Notes under the pieces: model-generated
Told to the model about the DNA's origin: nothing
What the model saw: the letters and a program-made list of their open reading frames with translations, nothing else
The model's database searches: none
Made by a program: the position numbers and the translations under genes
Source of the DNA: UBA1941 sp046329575
GTDB taxonomy: Bacteria > Bacteroidota > Bacteroidia > Chitinophagales > LD1
Reading direction: 5' to 3'
Assembly (NCBI GenBank): GCA_046329575.1
Contig: JAXLUJ010000008.1
Coordinates: 1 to 64,000 of the forward strand
DNA length: 64,000 bases
Shown: piece after piece, positions 53,737 to 61,564 of the stretch
How the letters are laid out: the number at the start of each line of letters is the position of its first letter
How positions within the stretch are numbered: the first letter of the stretch is position 1

Positions 53737-54194
53737 AGGAAACCCAAAGCTAATAGTCCCGTTCCTGCGAGATTTACAAGAACAAATTCAGTATAACAAC
53801 TTATCCTGTCAGTAAGCGCAGCCCATATTTTGCGGTTATTTGTACGTCTTCATTTTGAGTGGAAGCATACGTGAAAATCCCCCGCATGAAGTCAAACCCC
53901 AAACAATTGTGACTACCCGCGGTAGCGGGCGAAGCGGCTACCCCGCAGCGCCGTTTTATTACATCAGCTGCAAAAGGCCGCCGCCAGGAAACGGCGCGAG
54001 GAGTAATAGCGGAGCACGCGGTTACCGCCAAAATGATCTATGATTTGATGATTTGAGAATTTGAGAATGAGTTGATTTGAGGTGGCACCATTGTTCATTG
54101 TCCATTGTTCATTGTTCATTGTCCATTGTCCATTGTTCATTGTCAATTGTTCATCGTCCATTGTTCATTGTAAATTGATTTCCCATCTTGCCGT
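53737..54194. repeat. 458-bp gap with a GC-rich repeat and a tandem CATTG-word tract
   Basis: No gene is supported. About 53930-54030 is GC-rich (CGCGGTAGCGGGCGAAGCGG) and, with 54035-54082 (TGATTTGATGATTTGAGAAT words), matches the inverse of 49441-49490. 54089-54180 is a tract of about nine units of 9-10 nt of the type TTCATTGTCC. Its right end, ATCGTCCATTGTTCATTGTA then AATTG, matches the right end of the four-helix-bundle element in the sdh operon (59240-59263) closely. Confidence 0.75.
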
Positions 54195-55133
54195 ATGCAA
54201 AAAATTGCCATCGCCATTCACGGCGGCGCGGGAACCATCATCCGCAAAAACATGACACCGGAAAAAGAAGCGCCTTACAACGAAGCGTTGAAAGCCGCAG
54301 TATTGCTAGGTTACAACGTGCTCAAAAAAAGTGGGAGCAGTTTAGATGCAGTGGAAACCGCCGTAGCCGCGCTGGAAGATTGTCCGCTGTTCAATGCCGG
54401 CAAAGGCAGCGTATTCAACAACAAAGGCGGTCATGAAATGGATGCGTCCATTATGGAAGGAAGTGCGTTAAAAGCCGGAGCAGTTTCATTGGTCACCAAC
54501 ATTAAAAATCCGGTGAAACTGGCGCGCGCCATCATGGAAAAATCGGAGCATGTGTTCATGGCCGGTTCAGGCGCTGAAGAATTCGCCAGGCTGCATCAAC
54601 TGGAATTTTGTGATGATGATTATTTGTTCAACGAATTTCGTTTTCAGCAATGGAACGAAGTGCGCGAACAGGAAGGCTTTCACCTCGATCATTCGGTGGA
54701 GGTAAAGAAGGACGATAAAAAGTTTGGTACTGTAGGCGCGGTGGCGCTGGATGCCAATGGCATATTGGCGGCGGCCACTTCTACAGGCGGCATGACCAAC
54801 AAAAAATTCGGACGCATTGGCGATTCGCCCATCATTGGCGCCGGAACTTACGCCAATCATTTATGCGCCATTTCCTGCACCGGCCATGGCGAGCTATTTA
54901 TCCGCTCGGTAGTAGCCTACGACATTGCCTGTTTAATGCAATACAAAGGGCTTTCGCTGCGCGATGCCTGCCGCGAAGTGGTGATGGAGAAATTGGTGCG
55001 CATTGGCGGTGAAGGCGGATTAATTGCCATTGATCGGGAAGGAAACATCGAATTGCCTTTTAATTCAGAAGGCATGTACCGCGCTTCCGTAGATGTAAAT
55101 GGAAAAGTGGAAGTGTTGATTTATAAAGATTGA
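54195..55133 (+). CDS. Isoaspartyl peptidase / plant-type L-asparaginase
   Basis: 312 residues, Ntn-hydrolase of the IaaA type. The N-terminal IAIHGGAGTI and the SSLDAVETAVAALEDCPLFNAGKGSVFNNKGGHEMDASIM region mark the alpha chain. The autocleavage site is in KKFGTVGAVALDANGILAAATSTGG, where the Thr after Gly becomes the nucleophile of the beta chain. GDSPIIGAGTYA follows. Removes isoaspartyl or beta-aspartyl peptides. Its length fits. Transcribed just after the CATTG tract. Confidence 0.96.
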   Translation: MQKIAIAIHGGAGTIIRKNMTPEKEAPYNEALKAAVLLGYNVLKKSGSSLDAVETAVAALEDCPLFNAGKGSVFNNKGGHEMDASIMEGSALKAGAVSLVTNIKNPVKLARAIMEKSEHVFMAGSGAEEFARLHQLEFCDDDYLFNEFRFQQWNEVREQEGFHLDHSVEVKKDDKKFGTVGAVALDANGILAAATSTGGMTNKKFGRIGDSPIIGAGTYANHLCAISCTGHGELFIRSVVAYDIACLMQYKGLSLRDACREVVMEKLVRIGGEGGLIAIDREGNIELPFNSEGMYRASVDVNGKVEVLIYKD

Positions 55134-55988
55134 TCAACGGAAGGTCCAGCCGTTGCTGGGCGTAGGACATTGCATGCTCATAAAAGTGTAGCTGATGGCC
55201 ACGCCTACAAACACAAAATCGTCGTATTTTTTAGTTTCCCCGCGCTGATAGCCCGGGCGGCCCACTTTTTCGCCGCCGTTCACTTCGCCGCTGCGGTCGC
55301 TCAATGCGGCAGCAATGCCATGCGAACCGTTTGGAAGTGTAACCGTAGCGGGGTAGTTGCCGCTCACATCATCCAGGTAATCGGTAAAGGTTTTGTGAAC
55401 CGAAGCGAAAATATTGATGTTCCAATTTTGGTACACATGAAATTTGAAACCGCCTTCAATGGGAATGTGAAAGCTGTAAAGGTTGTATTTTTTAACCCCT
55501 GAATAGCTGGGGTCGTTTTGCCCTTCGGTGCCCAGTGGCTGTAAGTAGTACCATTTGCCTTGGTATTCGGCTTTGGGGTTGAAGAAGAAAATGCCTACAC
55601 CGGTAGCCAAATAGGGTGAGAACCAGTACTTTTTAGGTTTGTTTTTATCGAATTTGAAGAAGTTGAATTCGAATGTAGCAGTGATGTCGGCCACACTGCT
55701 GCGGAAAGAAAGATTTCGGAGCCTTTGGCGTTCGCTGCTGCTGGAAGCATCATGGCCTTCCACTTCGCCATAACTAACGGCGCCTTTAGCGGCAAAACGC
55801 GAGCTGATGTTGTAGCGGTAGAAGGCGCCACCGGCGGGCCGCACATAGCGCACGCCGAATTTAGTGTTCAGGTCGCCATAATAATTGGCCACGCCGCCCC
55901 AGATGCCCACTTCGTGAAATTGCGCCCAGGCGGGTACACTAACGGCCAGAAAAGCCAGTATCAAACCAATAGAAGCGCTTTTTTTCAC
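55134..55988 (-). CDS. DUF6089 family outer-membrane beta-barrel protein
   Basis: 284 residues with a signal peptide (MKKSASIGLILAFLAVSVPAWAQ), then FHEVGIWGGVANYYGDLN and alternating-residue strands ending in FVFVGVAISYTFMSM. This matches the DUF6089 porin-like family of Bacteroidota. Function unknown. It is convergent with the isoaspartyl peptidase gene and ends one base after it. Confidence 0.85.
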   Translation of the reverse strand: MKKSASIGLILAFLAVSVPAWAQFHEVGIWGGVANYYGDLNTKFGVRYVRPAGGAFYRYNISSRFAAKGAVSYGEVEGHDASSSSERQRLRNLSFRSSVADITATFEFNFFKFDKNKPKKYWFSPYLATGVGIFFFNPKAEYQGKWYYLQPLGTEGQNDPSYSGVKKYNLYSFHIPIEGGFKFHVYQNWNINIFASVHKTFTDYLDDVSGNYPATVTLPNGSHGIAAALSDRSGEVNGGEKVGRPGYQRGETKKYDDFVFVGVAISYTFMSMQCPTPSNGWTFR

Positions 55989-56098
55989 AGCCGCGAATGT
56001 AGGTAAACAACGGCAAAAGCCATTCCATATTGCGAAATTCGGCTTCGGCTTTCTTTTTCCATGCGGGTAACTTATGTTTGTGCCCGTAATTTCGGCTT

Positions 56099-56785
56099 AT
56101 GAGTACTACCGCTACGGTAAAACCTTCCTACTTTTTCAAGTCTTCCATTGGTAAGAAAGTCGTTATGGCACTTACCGGCTTGTTTCTCATCATATTTCTT
56201 GTGGTGCATTGCACTATCAACGCCATGGTGTATTTCAACGATGGCGGCGCTACTTTTTCTTATTACGCCCATTTTATGGGCACCAATCTGATTATCCGAA
56301 CTATTGAAATTGGTTTGGTAGCCGGTTTTCTGATCCATATTATAGATGGGTTGATGCTGTTTTTCCAGAACCGCGCGGCGCGGCCGGTAAAATATAAGCA
56401 CAACCGTCCGCAGGCCAACAGCACCTGGTACAGCCGTAGCATGGCCTTACTGGGAACTATTATTCTGTTGTTTCTGGTGGTGCATACTTCGCAGTTCTGG
56501 ATTCCGAACCGCGGCAGCCAGCTTTTACACGGCGAGGAATTGAATCTTTTTCAGATGATGCAGATGGAATTCAGTGAATGGTACACCGTGGTGATTTATC
56601 TGGTGGGTTGCTTTTCGTTGTTCTGGCATTTGCTGCACGGCTTTGGCAGTGCGTTCCAATCGCTGGGGCTGAATCACCTGAAATATAATGGCATCATCCG
56701 CGTGGTAGGTATTGCTTTCGCTATCATCGTGCCGTTGTTGTTTGCTTCTATGCCTGTAGCATTTTTCATGGGTTGGGTGAAATAA
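56099..56785 (+). CDS. sdhC: Succinate dehydrogenase/fumarate reductase cytochrome b subunit (b558 type)
   Basis: 228 residues, five hydrophobic helices. Conserved haem-ligand histidines fit IFLVVHCTINAM, GFLIHIIDGLML, LFLVVHTSQFWI and HLLHGFGSAFQSL. It is the single-anchor, di-haem b558 type that is usual in Bacteroidota and Bacillota. Anchors SdhAB and passes electrons to or from menaquinone. First gene of sdhCAB, 24 nt before sdhA. Confidence 0.95.
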   Translation: MSTTATVKPSYFFKSSIGKKVVMALTGLFLIIFLVVHCTINAMVYFNDGGATFSYYAHFMGTNLIIRTIEIGLVAGFLIHIIDGLMLFFQNRAARPVKYKHNRPQANSTWYSRSMALLGTIILLFLVVHTSQFWIPNRGSQLLHGEELNLFQMMQMEFSEWYTVVIYLVGCFSLFWHLLHGFGSAFQSLGLNHLKYNGIIRVVGIAFAIIVPLLFASMPVAFFMGWVK

Positions 56786-56809
56786 CCTTCAAAAATCTAA
56801 ATAAGACGT

Positions 56810-58744
56810 ATGCCTCTCAATTCAAAAATACCTTCAGGACCACTGGAAGAAAAGTGGTCGAATTATAAAGAACACGCCAAGCTGGTGAACCCGGCTAACA
56901 AGCGCAAACTGGATGTGATTGTGGTGGGCACCGGTTTGGCCGGCGCCTCGGCTGCCGCCACATTGGCTGAGCTGGGCTATAAGGTGAAGGCCTTCTGCTT
57001 TCAGGATTCGCCGCGCCGCGCTCACAGTATTGCCGCACAAGGCGGCATCAACTCCGCAAAAAATTATAAAAACGACGGCGACTCGGTGTACCGTTTGTTC
57101 TATGATACCATCAAGGGTGGCGATTTCCGCGCCCGCGAAGCCAATGTGTATCGTTTGGCTGATGTGTCGCGCAATATTATCGACCAATGCGTGGCACAAG
57201 GCGTTCCATTCGCCCGCGAATACGGGGGCTTGCTCGATAACCGCTCCTTCGGCGGCGCGCAGGTGTCGCGCACCTTTTACGCCCGCGGTCAAACCGGTCA
57301 GCAGTTGCTGTTGGGGGCTTATCAGGCGCTGGAGCGTCAGGTAGGTTTGGGCAATGTACAAATGTACTCGCGTCATGAAATGCAGGAAGTGGTAGTGATT
57401 GATGGAAAAGCGCGCGGCATAGTAGCGCGTAACCTGGTTACAGGCGCATTGGAAAAATACTTTGGTCATGCCGTATTGCTTTGCACCGGCGGTTACGGGA
57501 ATGTGTTCTATCTTTCTACCAATGCGATGGGCAGCAATGTAACGGCGGCCTGGAAGGCACATAAGAGCGGCGCCTATTTCGCCAATCCGTGCTATACGCA
57601 AATTCACCCCACATGTATTCCTGTAACCGGCGATTATCAGTCGAAATTGACGCTGATGAGTGAATCGCTTCGAAACGATGGCCGTGTTTGGGTTCCGAAA
57701 TCAAGAGAGGATGCGAAGGCCATTCGCGAAGGCCGCAAAACGGCAAAAGACATTGCGGAAGCCGATCGCGATTATTATCTGGAAAGAAAATATCCTTCGT
57801 TCGGTAATCTTTGTCCGCGCGACATTGCCTCACGTGCCGGCAAAGAAGCCTGTGATGATGGCCGTGGTATTGTGCCAAGTGGTTTTGGCGTGTTCCTCGA
57901 TTTCAGCGATGCCATCAAGCGTTTGGGTATTGATGTAGTGAAAGCGCGGTATGGCGAGTTGTTCCCGATGTATCAGAACATCACCAACGAAAATCCATTG
58001 GAAACACCAATGAAAATTTATCCGGCAGTTCACTACACCATGGGTGGATTGTGGGTAGATTATGAGTTGATGACTTCGGTGAGCGGATTGTATTGTTTGG
58101 GAGAAGCCAATTTCAGCGATCATGGCGCCAACCGTTTGGGCGCTTCGGCTTTGATGCAAGGTTTGGCTGATGGTTATTTTGTGATTCCATATACCATTGG
58201 AAATTATCTGGCTGATGAAATTTTCACCAAGCCAATTGCTACTGATCATCCGGCTTTTGTAGAAGCCGAGAAGAAAACTCGCGAACGCATGCAAACCTTA
58301 TTGGCTAACAAAGGCAATACTTCAGTAGAGCAGTTCCACAAACAGTTAGGCAAAATTATGTGGGAATATTGCGGTATGGCGCGCAATGAGGCCGGGTTGA
58401 AAAAAGCCAAAGTTTTATTGAAGGAATTACGGGAAAATTTCTGGCGCGATGTGAAAGTGATGGGATCGATGGACGAGTTCAATCCGGAGTTGGATAAGGC
58501 CGGCCGGGTGGCTGATTTTATCGAGTTAGGGGAACTGATGGTTCATGATGCTTTGATGCGCAACGAAAGTTGCGGCGGTCACTTCCGCGAGGAATATCAG
58601 GATGAAGGCGAGGCCCGTCGCGATGACGAAAATTACAAGTATGTAGCAGCCTGGGAATTCAAAGGAATTGGCGTAGAACCGAATCTTCATAAAGAAGATC
58701 TGGTGTACGAGAATATTAAGTTGCAGGTGAGGAGTTATAAATAG
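56810..58744 (+). CDS. sdhA: Succinate dehydrogenase/fumarate reductase flavoprotein subunit
   Basis: 644 residues. The FAD-binding motif is DVIVVGTGLAGASAAATLAELG (about 35-56), and HSIAAQGGINSAKNY carries the histidine that covalently binds FAD. The active-site region is TQIHPTCIPVTGDYQSK, with conserved Arg in the later ANRLGASALMQGLADG region. It is the long form typical of b558-type enzymes. Oxidises succinate (or reduces fumarate). A four-helix-bundle element separates it from sdhB. Confidence 0.98.
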   Translation: MPLNSKIPSGPLEEKWSNYKEHAKLVNPANKRKLDVIVVGTGLAGASAAATLAELGYKVKAFCFQDSPRRAHSIAAQGGINSAKNYKNDGDSVYRLFYDTIKGGDFRAREANVYRLADVSRNIIDQCVAQGVPFAREYGGLLDNRSFGGAQVSRTFYARGQTGQQLLLGAYQALERQVGLGNVQMYSRHEMQEVVVIDGKARGIVARNLVTGALEKYFGHAVLLCTGGYGNVFYLSTNAMGSNVTAAWKAHKSGAYFANPCYTQIHPTCIPVTGDYQSKLTLMSESLRNDGRVWVPKSREDAKAIREGRKTAKDIAEADRDYYLERKYPSFGNLCPRDIASRAGKEACDDGRGIVPSGFGVFLDFSDAIKRLGIDVVKARYGELFPMYQNITNENPLETPMKIYPAVHYTMGGLWVDYELMTSVSGLYCLGEANFSDHGANRLGASALMQGLADGYFVIPYTIGNYLADEIFTKPIATDHPAFVEAEKKTRERMQTLLANKGNTSVEQFHKQLGKIMWEYCGMARNEAGLKKAKVLLKELRENFWRDVKVMGSMDEFNPELDKAGRVADFIELGELMVHDALMRNESCGGHFREEYQDEGEARRDDENYKYVAAWEFKGIGVEPNLHKEDLVYENIKLQVRSYK

Positions 58745-58760
58745 CAATGAACAATTAACG

Positions 58761-58790
58761 ATTAACAATGGACGATGAGTGATGAACAAT
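58761..58790 (+). repeat. Left inverted repeat of the four-helix-bundle element in the sdh operon
   Basis: The 30-bp arm starts with ATTAACAATGGACGATG. It pairs with 59226-59255 at 24 of 30 positions. The wider flank (58745-58793) is built from words such as CAATGAACAATTAACG. Confidence 0.75.
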
Positions 58791-58853
58791 TAAAGGTTTC
58801 GATATAACTGAAGAATTTGATATGATTTTTTAACCTTAACTCCCCCTAAACTT

Positions 58854-59219
58854 ATGGAAAACCCGGAGCGTAATGTCGTAGTACAAAAGACCTTTCTGTT
58901 TGCGTTGGCGATAATTGAATTCACGGAGCATTTAGAAGCGGCTAAAAAATTTGTGATCGCCAATCAAATTCTCCGTTCAGGAACTTCTATAGGAGCGAAT
59001 GTGAGAGAAGCACAAAATGCAAGTAGTAAAAGGGATTTTTTAAATAGGATGAAGATAGCGTTGCGCGAGGCAGAAGAAACAGAGTACTGGTTGTTGTTAT
59101 GTAAGGAATCGAAAAATTACCCTAAAGCGCCAAATTTGTTTGAAGACTTGAAAACGATTTTAAAACTGATAAATAAAATAGTTCAAACCACCAATGCATC
59201 GATTATTGAAAACAGTTGA
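58854..59219 (+). CDS. Four-helix-bundle protein (S23/IVP-like, second subfamily), inserted between sdhA and sdhB
   Basis: 121 residues. NVVVQKTFLFALAIIEF, FVIANQILRSGTSIGANVREAQNA and SKRDFLNRMKIALREAEETEYWLLL are signature segments of a subfamily distinct from the copy in the fad operon. All helical, basic. The gene is in operon direction and lies between 30-bp imperfect inverted repeats (58761-58790 and 59226-59255). Neither it nor a spacer of this size is expected inside sdhCAB, so it is probably an inserted element. Function unknown. Confidence 0.9.
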   Translation: MENPERNVVVQKTFLFALAIIEFTEHLEAAKKFVIANQILRSGTSIGANVREAQNASSKRDFLNRMKIALREAEETEYWLLLCKESKNYPKAPNLFEDLKTILKLINKIVQTTNASIIENS

Positions 59220-59225
59220 GCAGCG

Positions 59226-59255
59226 ATTGCTCATTGTACATCGTTCATTGTTAAT
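59226..59255 (-). repeat. Right inverted repeat of the four-helix-bundle element in the sdh operon
   Basis: Inverted partner of 58761-58790. It contains ATCGTTCATTGTTAATTG (59240-59257), similar to the end of the solo tract at 54150-54175. It lies between the element gene and sdhB. Confidence 0.75.
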
Positions 59256-59272
59256 TGTAAATTATAAGAGAT

Positions 59273-60028
59273 ATGAAATTTCAACTTAAAGTTTGGCGGC
59301 AACCGAATGCTAATGCACAGGGCGAAATGAAGGATTACAGCATCGATAATATTCATGGCGACATGAGTTTTTTAGAGATGTTTGATGTATTAAACGAACA
59401 ACTGATTAGCCGCAATGAAGAACCGGTGGCATTTGATCACGACTGCCGGGAAGGCATTTGCGGTATGTGTTCGATGTACATCAATGGGCGCGCTCATGGT
59501 CCGTTGCACGCTACCACCACCTGTCAGTTGTATATGCGTCATTTCAAGGATGGCGATACGATTTATGTAGAACCCTGGCGTTCGAAGGCATTCCCGATTG
59601 TGAAAGATTTGGTTACCGACCGCAGTGCTTTTGACCGCATCATTGCATCGGGAGGATATGTAGGGGTGAACACCGGTCAGGCGCAGGACGCAAATGCCAT
59701 TCCGGTGGAAAAGGCCGATGCCGAAAAAGCGATGGATGCTGCAGCCTGTATTGGTTGTGGCGCTTGTGTGGCTGCTTGTCCGAATGGTGCGGCTATGCTG
59801 TTTGTAAGTGCGAAAATCTCGCATTTGGCATTGTTCCCACAGGGGCAACCTGAGCGGAATTTGCGTGCGGAGAAGATGGTAGAAACTATGGACGAAGCCG
59901 GTTTTGGCAATTGCACCAACATTGGGGCTTGTGAGGCGGAATGTCCTAAAGAGATTAAGCTTACGAATATCGGCCGCATGAACCGCGACTTTATTTTTGC
60001 CAGTTTATTGAATAACGATACCAAGTAA
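59273..60028 (+). CDS. sdhB: Succinate dehydrogenase/fumarate reductase iron-sulfur subunit
   Basis: 251 residues. The [2Fe-2S] ligands are in CREGICGMCSMYINGR with a later TTTC. CIGCGACVAACP and CTNIGACEAECPKEI hold the [4Fe-4S] and [3Fe-4S] clusters. Passes electrons between SdhA and SdhC. The last gene of sdhCAB; its spacing from sdhA (528 bp) is due to the inserted element. Confidence 0.98.
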   Translation: MKFQLKVWRQPNANAQGEMKDYSIDNIHGDMSFLEMFDVLNEQLISRNEEPVAFDHDCREGICGMCSMYINGRAHGPLHATTTCQLYMRHFKDGDTIYVEPWRSKAFPIVKDLVTDRSAFDRIIASGGYVGVNTGQAQDANAIPVEKADAEKAMDAAACIGCGACVAACPNGAAMLFVSAKISHLALFPQGQPERNLRAEKMVETMDEAGFGNCTNIGACEAECPKEIKLTNIGRMNRDFIFASLLNNDTK

Positions 60029-60034
60029 TTTGGC

Positions 60035-60042
60035 TACATTTG
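60035..60042 (+). promoter_or_regulatory. -7 element before the tRNA array
   Basis: TACATTTG fits TAnnTTTG and lies just after the sdhB stop, 27 nt before the first degenerate tRNA copy. A TTG at 60008-60010 is 24 nt upstream, longer than ideal for a -33 box. If active, it would transcribe the array together with the tRNA. Confidence 0.5.
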
Positions 60043-60069
60043 CGGGCCTCGAAAACCAGTTATTAGATT

Positions 60070-60430
60070 GGTCCTATAGCTCACGGTTAGCGCATCAGTC
60101 ATAATCAGAGGGTGCTGTAGGAGAGGGGCGAATAAAATATCGGTCCTATAGCTCACGGTTAGAGCATCAGTCATAATCAGAGTGTGCTGTAGGAGAGGGG
60201 GAAATAAATATTGGTCCTATAGCTCACGGTTAGAGCATCAGTCATAATCAGAGGGTGCTGTAGGAGAGGGGGGAATAAAATATCGGTCCTATAGCTCAGT
60301 CGGTTAGAGCATCAGTCATAATCAGAGGGTGCTGTAGGAGAGAGGGAAATAAAATATTGGTCCTATAGCTCACGGTTAGAGCATCAGTCATAATCAGAGG
60401 GAGCTGTAGGAGAGGGGGAAATAAAATATT
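60070..60430 (+). repeat. Five tandem degenerate copies of the tRNA(CAT) 5' portion
   Basis: Units of 71-74 bp at 60070-60141, 60142-60212, 60213-60284, 60285-60358 and 60359-60430, directly abutting the intact tRNA at 60431. Each begins GGTCCTATAGCTCA and runs to GGTGCT (GGAGCT in the last). The T-arm and 3' acceptor strand are replaced by GTAGGAGAGGGG and an A/T-rich linker. Four of the five have a 2-base deletion in the D-loop (CTCACGGTTAG); the fourth keeps the intact CTCAGTCGGTTAG. All carry a shortened anticodon stem (ATCAGTCATAATCAG instead of ATCTGACTCATAATCAG). None can fold as a normal tRNA. Confidence 0.95.
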
Positions 60431-60504
60431 GGTCCTATAGCTCAGTCGGTTAGAGCATCTGACTCATAATCAGAGGGTGCTTGGTTCGATCCCAAGTGGG
60501 ACCA
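60431..60504 (+). tRNA. tRNA with CAT anticodon (Met, or Ile read by modified CAT)
   Basis: 74 nt with an intact cloverleaf. Acceptor stem GGTCCTA / TGGGACC, D-arm AGCTCAGTCGGTTAGAGC, anticodon arm TCTGA-CTCATAA-TCAGA, T-arm CTTGG-TTCGATC-CCAAG, discriminator A. CCA is not encoded. The anticodon CAT could mean elongator Met or the lysidine-modified Ile tRNA; I cannot separate them. It closes an array of broken copies and is followed by a terminator. Confidence 0.93.
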
Positions 60505-60507
60505 CAG

Positions 60508-60532
60508 AAAAGCAGGCAAAAGCCTGCTTTTT
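60508..60532 (+). terminator. Rho-independent terminator of the tRNA
   Basis: Stem AAAAGCAGGC / GCCTGCTTTT with loop AAAA and trailing T, starting 4 nt after the tRNA. It is duplicated at about 60703-60728. Confidence 0.9.
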
Positions 60533-60650
60533 GTTTTAGAACTTTTTCCATTTCAAGATTGAAATTGAGTTGGAAAAACTGCTCTTGGTGGAATTGATGG
60601 TATTGCGTAACGGCTTGCGACTTACTACTTAGGTCTTTCAATTGTTCCTG

Positions 60651-60762
60651 GCATCAGTCATAATCAGAGGGTGCTTGGTTCGATCCCAAGTGGGACCACA
60701 GAAAAGCAGGCAAAAAGCCTGCTTTTTGTTTTAGAACCTTTTTCATTTCAAGGTTGAAATTG
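60651..60762 (+). repeat. Partial tRNA plus terminator duplication
   Basis: GCATCAGTCATAATCAG at its start is the degenerate form seen in the array, but from GGTGCTTGGTTCGATCCCAA on it is the intact tRNA 3' half. The terminator and about 30 bp of downstream sequence (similar to 60533-60577) follow. It is therefore a chimera of a degenerate copy with an intact 3' end. Confidence 0.85.
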
Positions 60763-60902
60763 TAAAATGGAGATTTAATAAAGGGATTATTCGGTTTACT
60801 TTAAAAAGTAGTGAAGAAGGGTGGTGTATGACTGGAGGAGAAGGCAAACCAAAAAGTGAATTAAGTAATGAATATGTAACTTTAATCAATGATCACGCCT
60901 AA
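60759..60902 (+). pseudogene. Possible remnant of a small coding sequence
   Basis: The frame is open for about 48 codons to the TAA at 60900-60902 (KWRFNKGIIRFTLKSSEEGW, then GGEGKPKSELSNEYVTLIND). It has no start codon of its own and its 5' end merges with the tRNA duplication. It looks like a C-terminal gene fragment cut off by the duplication. Family not recognised. Confidence 0.35.
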
Positions 60903-60961
60903 TTGCTTCGAAAATCAGCGGTTGAAGCATAGTATTGCATGAACTTTTCATATTGCTTTGG

Positions 60962-61378
60962 ATGAAGGCTTTTGTAATAATTTTTTTAGGCATCGGGTTG
61001 TTTCTAAGTGGTGCGTATATCATAATAAGTGTTTGGAAGATTAAAACTTTTGGTGGAAGTGCCACAGGTATCGTTACAAGTAGATTAGTGGTAAAAAGTT
61101 CTGATGGTGATTTGTATTTTGGCGTTGTGAAATATGTGGTGAAGGGTCAGGAGAAAGAGAGAAAGGTAAATTTTAACTGTAACCGAATCGAGGATATTCA
61201 AATTGGGAGCACTATTCAGGTATTCTATCCGCTTGATAATCCTAATACCATTTATATTGAAAAGCAGAATTACATAGGGTATGGTCTTTTCTTTATGCTA
61301 ATCGGCGCGTTTGTAGGACTTTTAGGACTTGACTTACGCACGAAGCCTGAAATTTGGGACTATTTTGAAACGGATTAA
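60962..61378 (+). CDS. DUF3592-like membrane protein
   Basis: 138 residues from the ATG at 60962 (MKAFVIIFLGIGLFLSGAYIIISVW). Two membrane helices, one at each end, flank a small soluble beta domain (SATGIVTSRLVVKSSDGDLYFGVVKYVVKGQEKERKV ... STIQVFYPLDNPNTIYI), the DUF3592 pattern. Function unknown. An upstream TTG at 60935 is possible but less likely. Confidence 0.75.
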   Translation: MKAFVIIFLGIGLFLSGAYIIISVWKIKTFGGSATGIVTSRLVVKSSDGDLYFGVVKYVVKGQEKERKVNFNCNRIEDIQIGSTIQVFYPLDNPNTIYIEKQNYIGYGLFFMLIGAFVGLLGLDLRTKPEIWDYFETD

Positions 61379-61564
61379 AGGTGAGCCCTGTAAGAGCCAG
61401 GTCTATTCGAGAGGCAGTAATAGGCTTGCCGATTTTTTTGAAGCTTGAAGGTTGCTTAGATTGGCAATTTTAAAACGGGTTACTGAATAATGCGATACCA
61501 TCTGCATCTTAGTTTTCCCGCAAGATTGTTTCGCCATCTTGCAGCGGTGTATTAAAAATCAGGT
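61379..61564. other. Intergenic spacer
   Basis: 186 bp of ordinary AT-rich sequence; I see no gene, hairpin or repeat in it. Confidence 0.5.

Noticed and set aside
54089..54180. CRISPR or origin-type iterons
   Set aside because: The units are 9-10 nt, imperfect and without spacers. There is no replication gene in the window.
56834..57607. 257-codon open frame opposite sdhA
   Set aside because: Shadow frame of a highly conserved gene, with no recognisable motif.
60070..60430. CRISPR array (regular units of about 72 bp)
   Set aside because: The units abut and are near-identical along their full length, with no variable spacers, and they are plainly derived from the adjacent tRNA. No cas genes are nearby.
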